Notes under the pieces: generated by a model
The model's input: only the letters and a program-made list of their open reading frames with translations
What the model was told of the DNA's origin: nothing
Database searches by the model: none
Position numbers and translations under genes: made by a program
NCBI GenBank assembly: GCA_012800885.1
Contig: JAAZIL010000092.1
Coordinates: 1-5,427, forward strand
Source of the DNA: Candidatus Dojkabacteria bacterium
Lineage (GTDB): Bacteria > Patescibacteriota > Dojkabacteria > SC72
Direction: 5' to 3'
Length of the DNA: 5,427 nt
Shown here: positions 1 to 5,269 of the stretch, in pieces
Layout of the letters: every line of letters starts with the position of its first letter
How positions within the stretch are numbered: position 1 is the first letter of the stretch

Positions 1-986
1 GTATTAACCAGGCTTACCAAAGAGTAAGAGTAGTAAAAGTTTTTACAAAGAAGATAGGACAATTACAAAATTTCTTAAACAACATAGTTGCTTATTCTCA
101 AATAGATAATGATATTAATACTAAAAACAGACTATCTAAAGAATTAAAACATATCATATACAATCCAATACTAGATAGAGAAGGAGAACTCTACTGGAAA
201 ATATCTGTAGTTAAAGACAAGCTATACACCTACCCAATATATATTACAGAACAGTTTGAAATAGATGATAACAATTTCTACAGTGACTATGATATAGCTC
301 CTACTCAACAAACAGTTGGTACTACAAGAGTACCCATCCTTATGTACCACCATATAGAGGAAGTACCAGAATCTGGTTCTGATTTTGCAAAGAGTCTCTA
401 TGTTACACCAGAGATATTTGAACAACAACTAGCATATCTTGTTAAAAAGAATTACAAGAGTATTACACCTAAAGAGCTATACAATCTTGCAAAAAAAGGA
501 GAGAATCCATCACAGAAAAGTATTATGCTTACATTCGATGATGGGAATAGCAATAACTATACAAATGCATATCCTCTATTAAAAAAATATGGCTTTACAG
601 GAATATTCTACATAATCTCTAACAAGAAATTAATTAGCATTGAACACTTACAAGAGATGGCAGTAGGAGGAATGATAATAGATTCTCACTCTGCTACACA
701 TGCAGATTTAAGTAGAACAAGAAGTGCTAACAAACTCTATACTGAAATTGTTGGAAGTAAACATACTTTAGAAAAAATAACTGGTAAAGAGATATACTCC
801 ATTGCTTACCCTGGGTGTGTAGCGAATAGAAATACATACAGATATCTCCCTCAAGGAGACTACTTAATCGGATTAAGTTGTGGTAAAGATATAGATCACT
901 CTCCCTCTAGATTACACGCTCTCTCAAGGAGACATATATACAACAGTGTAGAGAGCTTGAAAGATATACTCTCTGGTAAACTGTAG
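1..986 (+). CDS. Polysaccharide deacetylase (NodB/CE4 family), 5'-truncated by the window edge
   Basis: Probable metal-dependent deacetylase of N-acetylated surface glycans or peptidoglycan. The frame is open from base 3 (first complete codon) to TAG at 984-986, 327 residues, with no stop before the ATG at 342; that ATG lies inside the sequence RVPILMYHHIEEVP, typical of this family's domain start, so it is not the real start. NodB motifs are visible: TFDDG (residues 179-183, Asp179 as likely base and Asp180 as metal ligand), HSATH (229-233, metal ligands His229 and His233), and AYPG (268-271), a weak form of motif 3 without the arginine of classical members. The C-terminus has the usual RRHIYN strand. 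Residues 1-108 are a lysine- and asparagine-rich region, probably helical at first, that I cannot assign. A membrane anchor or signal peptide would be upstream. Family confident, substrate unknown. Confidence 0.85.
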   Translation, partial: INQAYQRVRVVKVFTKKIGQLQNFLNNIVAYSQIDNDINTKNRLSKELKHIIYNPILDREGELYWKISVVKDKLYTYPIYITEQFEIDDNNFYSDYDIAPTQQTVGTTRVPILMYHHIEEVPESGSDFAKSLYVTPEIFEQQLAYLVKKNYKSITPKELYNLAKKGENPSQKSIMLTFDDGNSNNYTNAYPLLKKYGFTGIFYIISNKKLISIEHLQEMAVGGMIIDSHSATHADLSRTRSANKLYTEIVGSKHTLEKITGKEIYSIAYPGCVANRNTYRYLPQGDYLIGLSCGKDIDHSPSRLHALSRRHIYNSVESLKDILSGKL

Positions 987-995
987 AGCAATAAC

Positions 996-1008
996 TGTAT
1001 ACTATACA
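996..1008. promoter_or_regulatory. Possible -10 element inside a 13-base palindrome, upstream of the cysteine-rich gene
   Basis: TGTATA-C-TATACA is a perfect palindrome around a central C. It contains TATACT (998-1003) preceded by TG, which resembles a -10 box 26 bases before the ATG at 1030. I see no convincing -35 hexamer at the right distance (975-980 reads ggtaaa). It may be a weak promoter or a binding site, or chance in AT-rich sequence. Confidence 0.25.
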
Positions 1009-1029
1009 TATCAATTAATTACTACCCGT

Positions 1030-1314
1030 ATGGAAGAGAAAAACAAAACTTTTGGATATGGACTCTCTGTAACACTAGCTACAATTGTAATAGGGTTGGT
1101 TAGTTACATCTACTACACCTCTAACATACTTCCTAACAAACAACCTCCTAGATGTGAATACGGAGGATGGGCATATGCAGATAAAGAAACCTTTGAATCT
1201 TTAGATGGCTGTAATACATGCTTCTGTCATACAGGAGAGATAATATGTACAGAGAGAGAGTGTATAGAGGATGTAGATGTTCCTTCTGAGAAGGAACAAG
1301 AGGAAAATATTTAA
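1030..1314 (+). CDS. Membrane-anchored small protein with a pacifastin/VWC-like six-cysteine domain
   Basis: Predicted 94-residue surface protein of unknown role. Residues 1-10 are short and charged, residues 11-29 form one hydrophobic segment (signal anchor, N-terminus inside), and the rest should be outside. The outer part holds six cysteines: Cys42, 61, 64, 66, 73 and 78, with spacing C-x18-C-x2-C-x-C-x6-C-x4-C. From Cys61 onward, CNTCFCHTGEIICTEREC fits the pacifastin consensus CNxCxC-xx-G-xxx-CT-xxx-C residue for residue. The first spacing (18) is longer than the 9-12 of animal pacifastins and closer to von Willebrand factor C domains. The last 16 residues are acidic (DVDVPSEKEQEENI). 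In known families such modules inhibit serine proteases or bind proteins; neither activity can be claimed here. ATG at 1030 is the first methionine of the frame; there is no Shine-Dalgarno sequence. It lies 43 bases after the deacetylase gene and 17 before the next gene, probably cotranscribed. Confidence 0.8.
   Translation: MEEKNKTFGYGLSVTLATIVIGLVSYIYYTSNILPNKQPPRCEYGGWAYADKETFESLDGCNTCFCHTGEIICTERECIEDVDVPSEKEQEENI
1279..1297. repeat. Perfect 19-base inverted repeat within the 3' end of the cysteine-rich gene
   Basis: GTTCCTTCT-G-AGAAGGAAC has 9-base arms around one central base. As RNA it could fold into an 8-bp stem with a 3-base loop. It encodes the residues around VPSEKEQ and ends 35 bases before the next start codon. 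No T-run follows directly, so it does not look like a classical intrinsic terminator; it may be a processing or attenuation hairpin, a protein-binding site, or chance. Confidence 0.5.
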
Positions 1315-1331
1315 TTTAATAATAAATATCT

Positions 1332-2141
1332 ATGCAAGAGAGAGAAGAAAACCAAGATACTCAAAACTTGGTAGAGCAAGTTGTAGCAGAGAATACAGCT
1401 AGCAAAATGGAGGTAAAGAGAAAAGCTCCTAAATGGTGGGTGGTATTAATAGCTATCCTTTTAGGTTGTTTCTGCACATACTTCGCCTTTAAGAACCTCG
1501 GATTATTCCAACACCTAGGGCTAACAGAAGAAGAGATAGAGGAAGATACCCAGCAGGAAGAGATTGAGACAGAAGAGAAATTAACACTCTTTACTGGAGA
1601 TACCATCTCTGCACAGCTACCTCTAGGTTGGAGTATTGTAGAGTACTACGATGGAGAGGGTACAGAACATATAGCGAAGGAGTATGGAGATTTTACAGGT
1701 TTAACAGGTATTAAAATATTTAAAGGTGATACAGAGGTATTCTACTTACAAGCAATATACGGTATAGGTTTTACAGGGTGCCCAATATATACAAAGTTTG
1801 AAGATGATAATCCTGATTACTATGCAGAGATACTAGAAGATAATGAGTTAGCAGGAGATACAACAGAGATAGTAGATTACAGTGATTCTGAATATACTGA
1901 ATTTGTTTGGTTAGGGAAAACATTTAGAAGAATCGATAAAATCTACAACTACGACACGGTAGAGGGTAATGAGTTCTTTGAGCCTTCATGTATAGCTTCA
2001 ATAGTTTCTTTTGATAGTTTAAAGTACTTCCCTCCTTCTGGTCCTAGTGCAGACTCTTACGATTATGGTTCTACTAATGATGTAACAGTGGATGATCTTT
2101 TAATAATAGATGGGATATTAGAGAGTATGTCTGTTATTTAA
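1332..2141 (+). CDS. Hypothetical single-pass membrane protein with an acidic stalk and unknown extracytoplasmic domain
   Basis: I do not recognise this 269-residue protein. Residues 1-34 are hydrophilic and end in a basic stretch (KRKAPK), followed by a hydrophobic helix at about 35-54 (WWVVLIAILLGCFCTYFAF). The positive-inside rule puts the N-terminus in the cytoplasm. Residues 65-83 are a glutamate-rich stalk. The rest, about 84-269, looks like a folded, aromatic- and acid-rich domain with alternating beta-like segments (e.g. SAQLPLGWSIVEYYDGEG). It contains only two cysteines, Cys150 and Cys220, which could form a disulfide. No catalytic signature is visible. ATG at 1332 is preceded in frame by TAA at 1323-1325, so it is the earliest ATG; Met26 is a less likely alternative since it would still keep the anchor. 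There is no Shine-Dalgarno sequence. Same anchor-plus-outer-domain design as the gene before it; the two may work together. Confidence 0.75.
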   Translation: MQEREENQDTQNLVEQVVAENTASKMEVKRKAPKWWVVLIAILLGCFCTYFAFKNLGLFQHLGLTEEEIEEDTQQEEIETEEKLTLFTGDTISAQLPLGWSIVEYYDGEGTEHIAKEYGDFTGLTGIKIFKGDTEVFYLQAIYGIGFTGCPIYTKFEDDNPDYYAEILEDNELAGDTTEIVDYSDSEYTEFVWLGKTFRRIDKIYNYDTVEGNEFFEPSCIASIVSFDSLKYFPPSGPSADSYDYGSTNDVTVDDLLIIDGILESMSVI

Positions 2142-2170
2142 TTGACAGAGTGGGTATAGAAATGTATATT
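2142..2170 (+). promoter_or_regulatory. Strong sigma70-type promoter for the type IV pilus genes
   Basis: TTGACA at 2142-2147 matches the -35 consensus exactly. It is followed by a 17-base spacer and TATATT at 2165-2170 (5 of 6 with TATAAT), preceded by TG. Transcription would start near 2177, giving a leader of about 30 bases before the prepilin ATG at 2208. The -35 box begins on the first base after the TAA of the preceding gene (2139-2141), so this promoter likely separates the pilus unit from the surface-protein genes. Confidence 0.7.
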
Positions 2171-2207
2171 TTATATGTAATTATTTAAATTCATTATTTC
2201 TTTATTT

Positions 2208-2678
2208 ATGAAAGATAAGAAATACAGAGGTTTCTCACTTATTGAGATCCTAGTGGTAGTAGCATTAATTATTATCCTAGCTACCATTACCATTATTGCA
2301 ATTAACCCTGCAAAGAACTTTAGAGACGCAAGAAATGCACAGAGGAGTTCAGATGTTATGCAGATTTTAAATGCAGTAACACAGTATACTTCTGAACAGA
2401 ACAAGACAATTGCTGATTTCAATACAGAGACTGTCTCTATTGCAAAATGTGATGCTACTGGAGGTCCAACAATGATTACCGTAGGAACTGAGGCGAGCCC
2501 TTCTATCTTTGAACAAAGATTAGTCCCTGATTTTCTTGTAGCTATTCCAAAAGATCCTAGTTCAACTAGTGAAACTGAGACAGGATACACCATCTGTATT
2601 GCAGGAGATAGTGGAAGAATACAGGTTGAAGCTCCAGATGCAGAAGGAGAAAATAAGAGAATTGCAGTAAAAAGATAA
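2208..2678 (+). CDS. Type IV prepilin (major-pilin-like)
   Basis: Structural subunit or pseudopilin of a type IV pilus. The 156-residue precursor has a short basic leader MKDKKYRG, then FSLIEILVVVALIIILATIT. Prepilin peptidase should cut after Gly8, leaving Phe at +1 and Glu at +5 (Glu13 of the precursor), both hallmark residues. The hydrophobic helix spans about 9-32 and continues into NPAKNFRDARNAQRSSDVMQ, which resembles the pilins of Patescibacteria and some Gram-positives. The globular part ends in a segment with PKDP and GYTICIAG. Cys81 and Cys130 could form a disulfide. The mature protein would have 148 residues, near the usual size. ATG at 2208 is the only start compatible with the leader, and TAA lies in frame at 2178-2180. 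No Shine-Dalgarno sequence: the preceding bases are T-rich. It is 66 bases upstream of pilB and is probably the first gene of that operon. Whether it is the major pilin is inference from its position and size. Confidence 0.92.
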   Translation: MKDKKYRGFSLIEILVVVALIIILATITIIAINPAKNFRDARNAQRSSDVMQILNAVTQYTSEQNKTIADFNTETVSIAKCDATGGPTMITVGTEASPSIFEQRLVPDFLVAIPKDPSSTSETETGYTICIAGDSGRIQVEAPDAEGENKRIAVKR

Positions 2679-2744
2679 ACACTTACTCTTAGGTAGTAAT
2701 AAAATATATAAATAGAACAGGATAGACTATCTATCTCCATTGTT

Positions 2745-4169
2745 ATGGTTGAACTTTTACAACTAACAGATGATGTTACAAAAAAAAGAATAAATATATC
2801 TCAATTCTTAGATGCATTGATAATAGATGCATTAAGAAATAAAGCATCAGATATACATATTGAATCTAAAGAACACAATACCCTACTAGTAAGATACAGA
2901 ATAGATGGAGTATTGAGAGATATAATACCCATAGGAAAAGATTTAAAAGATAGTCTCCTGTTCATTATTAAAGTCAGATCCAAACTAAGAACAGATATCC
3001 ACTTCGCACCACAAGATGGTAAAATACTTTTTCTTGTTAAAAAAGATGCAATAGACCCTCCTAAAAAAGAAGAAACTGAAAAAGAATCTAAAGAAGTTGA
3101 GCAGGAAGAGAAACCTAAAGAAACAGAACAGAAAGAAGAATCTAAAGATGAGAAAAAAGATAAACCTGAAGAAGAAGAAAGTGGTGTAACCTCCCTCTTT
3201 GATAAACTTAAACCAGAGAAACATAGAGAAGATGACTACTACAATGTAGATGCCCGTATCTCTATACTCCCTGTTACTCACGGTGAAAAAGTGGTAGTAA
3301 GATTGCTCTCTCAAGCAAACAGAACCTTTGGATTAACAGACCTAGGATTTGAAGAAGAAGATCTAGAACAACTAGAGAAAGCATACAGACAACCCTACGG
3401 CTTAATACTAGTTACAGGACCCACAGGAAGTGGTAAAACCACTACCCTCTACTCTATTCTTAAAATACTCAATACAAAAGATGTAAACATTACTACTATC
3501 GAAGACCCTGTTGAGTACAGTATTAGTGGAGTAAACCATATACAGATTAACCCTAAAGGTGATTTAACCTTTGCTAACGGTCTAAGATCCATACTAAGAC
3601 AAGACCCTAATATCATCATGGTAGGAGAGATAAGAGATAAAGAAACAGCTAGAATTACTGTAAACTCTGCCCTAACAGGACACCTTGTACTCTCCACAGT
3701 ACACGCTAATGATGCAGTAAGTACAATACCAAGACTAATAGACATGGGAATAGAACCCTTTCTAGTAGCCTCTACACTAAATATTGTTGTTACTCAGAGA
3801 TTAGCAAGAAGACTATGTACACACTGTAAAAAAGAATATACCCCGAGTAAAGATCAAGAGTACAAAGATATACTTAAATTAAGACCAGATATACAGAAAC
3901 AACTAGCTAATGTAGGAAAATTGTACAGATCAGAAGGTTGTAAAGAGTGCTTTAATACAGGATACTCAGGTAGAATAGGAATATATGAAATATTATCCAT
4001 AAACAAAGACATAAGGGATGTAATAATCTCTAACCCAAACTCAGATGCAATAATGGCAGTAGCTAAAAAGAAAGGTTTTGAACTAATGGTAGAAGACGGT
4101 ATTAAGAAATTAAAAAATGGTGATATTGATATTAAGGAATTAGTAAAAGTAATAGCAATAAAAGAATGA
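2745..4169 (+). CDS. pilB: Type IV pilus assembly ATPase PilB (GspE/T2SSE family)
   Basis: Cytoplasmic hexameric ATPase that powers pilus extension. Of 474 residues, about 18-100 plus 166-190 form the N2 domain (ASDIHIE at 34-40, RYRIDGVLRD at 50-59, HGEKVVVRLL at 179-188). The ATPase core shows Walker A GPTGSGKT (225-232), Asp box TIEDPVE (251-257), Walker B IIMVGEIRD (290-298) and His box STVHAND (317-323). The zinc-binding tetracysteine is Cys358, 361, 399 and 402, followed by GYSGRIGIYEIL; this motif and the adjacent pilC favour PilB over the retraction ATPase PilT. Two oddities: the usual N1 (MshEN-type) domain is missing, making it about 90 residues shorter than common PilB, and a Lys/Glu-rich insert occupies residues about 101-165. 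An in-frame TAA at 2709-2711 with no ATG before 2745 fixes the start. No Shine-Dalgarno sequence. It overlaps pilC by four bases (ATGA). Confidence 0.95.
   Translation: MVELLQLTDDVTKKRINISQFLDALIIDALRNKASDIHIESKEHNTLLVRYRIDGVLRDIIPIGKDLKDSLLFIIKVRSKLRTDIHFAPQDGKILFLVKKDAIDPPKKEETEKESKEVEQEEKPKETEQKEESKDEKKDKPEEEESGVTSLFDKLKPEKHREDDYYNVDARISILPVTHGEKVVVRLLSQANRTFGLTDLGFEEEDLEQLEKAYRQPYGLILVTGPTGSGKTTTLYSILKILNTKDVNITTIEDPVEYSISGVNHIQINPKGDLTFANGLRSILRQDPNIIMVGEIRDKETARITVNSALTGHLVLSTVHANDAVSTIPRLIDMGIEPFLVASTLNIVVTQRLARRLCTHCKKEYTPSKDQEYKDILKLRPDIQKQLANVGKLYRSEGCKECFNTGYSGRIGIYEILSINKDIRDVIISNPNSDAIMAVAKKKGFELMVEDGIKKLKNGDIDIKELVKVIAIKE
3045..3239 (+). other. Lys/Glu-rich low-complexity insert inside the N2 domain of PilB
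   Basis: Residues about 101-165 of PilB are almost only Lys, Glu, Asp, Pro, Ser and Thr (for example PPKKEETEKESKEVEQEE), and end with a short segment that may be helical (VTSLFDKLKP). In common PilB/GspE proteins the strand DGKILF is followed within a few residues by the strand here seen as VDARISILPV. The insert therefore sits in a loop between two strands of the N2 fold. The DNA is a nearly unbroken purine-rich tract, and the frame is kept intact across it. Confidence 0.8.
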
Positions 4170-5269
4170 GTAAGAAACAGATAACCCAAGATGAATTAAG
4201 AGCTAAAGAGCTTAAAAAACTTAAAAGGCTCTCTATTTCTACATCTAATTTACTAATATCAATAAAATCTCTTGCAGCACTACTTAAAGCAAGCATACCT
4301 CTATCTGATACAGTTAAAACAATATCTGAACAATCAAGTGACCCTAATCTAAATAGAATATATAAATATATATCTGAAGAGATAGATAAAGGCTCTACCC
4401 TAGCAGAAGCAATGAGACTCTTTCCTAAAGTATTCCCTGAAACAGTAGCCTCTGTGGTTGAAGCAGGAGAGATGGGTGGTTCTTTAGAGAATAATCTTCT
4501 CTTTATTGCAGATACTATAAAAAAAGAGTGGGAATTAGCAAAAAAAATGAGAGGTGCCATCATATACCCTGCAATCATTGTGTCTCTTACAATAGCAGAG
4601 TTTGTTGGAATGATCTTCTTTGTCCTTCCTAAATTAGAAGCTCTCTTCTCTGTATTTGAGAATATACCTCCCCTTACTGTCTTTATCATGAATGCAGCAC
4701 AAGGAATAAGGAGTAATTGGTATTACATATTAGGAGGTATTGTAGTTGCAGTAGTATTACTAGCTATCTTTCTTAAAACAAAGGCAGGGAAGAAATTTAT
4801 AGGGTGGTTAGCATTAAACTTCCCTATTCTCAAAAAACTCTTTATGAGCAATATCCTCTCATCCTTCTCTAGAACACTAAGTGTATTACTAGCTAGTGGA
4901 ATACCCTTATCCAAAGCACTAAGTATTACAGCATTAACTACAAGTAATTACATCTACTCAGAAGTTCTTCAATCTGTACACAATCATATTGAAAATGGAA
5001 AAGACCTCTCTCTTTCATTAGAAGAATATCCTAAGTATTTTAATAGATCCTTTGTTAAAATGGTTGATGTAGGAGAAGTAAGCGGTACCCTAGAAGACAA
5101 CCTTATGTATCTACATGAATATTACTCTGATGAAGTAACTGAGATGAGTAATAATATAGTAACATTTATTGAACCCTTACTTCTCATCTTAGTGGGAGCG
5201 GTAATTGGATTACTTGGTGTAACCATACTAATGCCAATTTATCAACTAATGGGTACTATAAATGCGTAA
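4166..5269 (+). CDS. pilC: Type IV pilus inner-membrane platform protein PilC (GspF/T2SSF family)
   Basis: Polytopic membrane protein that links the PilB motor to pilin polymerisation. Its 367 residues contain two GspF repeats, at about 30-155 and 230-360, each with the family signature: GEMGGSLENNL at 101-111 and GEVSGTLEDNL at 303-313. Each repeat also has an 'ASIPL' or 'ASGIPL' element (42-46 and 243-248). Membrane segments are visible at about 131-154 (AIIYPAIIVSLTIAEFVGMI), 186-203 and 332-358. The length is slightly below the usual 400, because the N-terminal region before the first repeat is short: about 25 charged residues (MSKKQITQDELRAKELKKLK). The ATG at 4166 overlaps the pilB stop in ATGA, and no Shine-Dalgarno sequence is present, so translation is probably coupled. 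Its own end overlaps the next gene by eight bases. No missing key residue was noticed. Confidence 0.95.
   Translation: MSKKQITQDELRAKELKKLKRLSISTSNLLISIKSLAALLKASIPLSDTVKTISEQSSDPNLNRIYKYISEEIDKGSTLAEAMRLFPKVFPETVASVVEAGEMGGSLENNLLFIADTIKKEWELAKKMRGAIIYPAIIVSLTIAEFVGMIFFVLPKLEALFSVFENIPPLTVFIMNAAQGIRSNWYYILGGIVVAVVLLAIFLKTKAGKKFIGWLALNFPILKKLFMSNILSSFSRTLSVLLASGIPLSKALSITALTTSNYIYSEVLQSVHNHIENGKDLSLSLEEYPKYFNRSFVKMVDVGEVSGTLEDNLMYLHEYYSDEVTEMSNNIVTFIEPLLLILVGAVIGLLGVTILMPIYQLMGTINA

Noticed and set aside
842..935. Two copies of the 11-base word ctcaaggagac in the deacetylase gene
   Set aside because: Both are inside coding sequence in the conserved C-terminal half, are isolated, and show no array spacing. 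No CRISPR, tRNA, rRNA or insertion-sequence ends were seen anywhere in the window.
2161..2180. Perfect mirror repeat around the pilin promoter -10 region
   Set aside because: The bases read the same backwards but are not an inverted repeat, so no hairpin or symmetric protein site follows. It is made mostly of A and T and is explained by the -10 element and composition.
2171..2740. Minus-strand open frame of 189 codons opposite the prepilin gene
   Set aside because: It covers the prepilin, whose leader, cleavage site and pilin features are clear, and would also cross both flanking leaders. It has no recognisable motif and looks like a shadow frame.
2679..2744. Terminator or separate promoter between the prepilin gene and pilB
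   Set aside because: TTACT/AGTAA (2683-2699) can pair over only five bases without a T-run, GATAG-A-CTATC (2721-2731) is short, and TATAAA at 2707-2712 lacks a good -35. None is strong enough to call.
2985..3314. Minus-strand open frame rich in Phe
   Set aside because: It is the complement of the purine-rich Lys/Glu insert of pilB. The poly-Phe protein is an artefact of AAA/GAA codons read in reverse.
4166..4187. Possible recoding of TGA as glycine (code of Absconditabacteria and Gracilibacteria), extending PilB beyond its TGA
   Set aside because: No TGA interrupts any gene here, and glycine is encoded by normal GGN codons. TGA at 4167-4169 ends PilB at the expected place, so the standard bacterial code fits.
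4132..4689. Minus-strand open frame of 185 codons opposite pilC
   Set aside because: It lies across the pilB-pilC junction and the first conserved GspF repeat. Leu/Ser-rich shadow frames are expected opposite such AT-rich genes.
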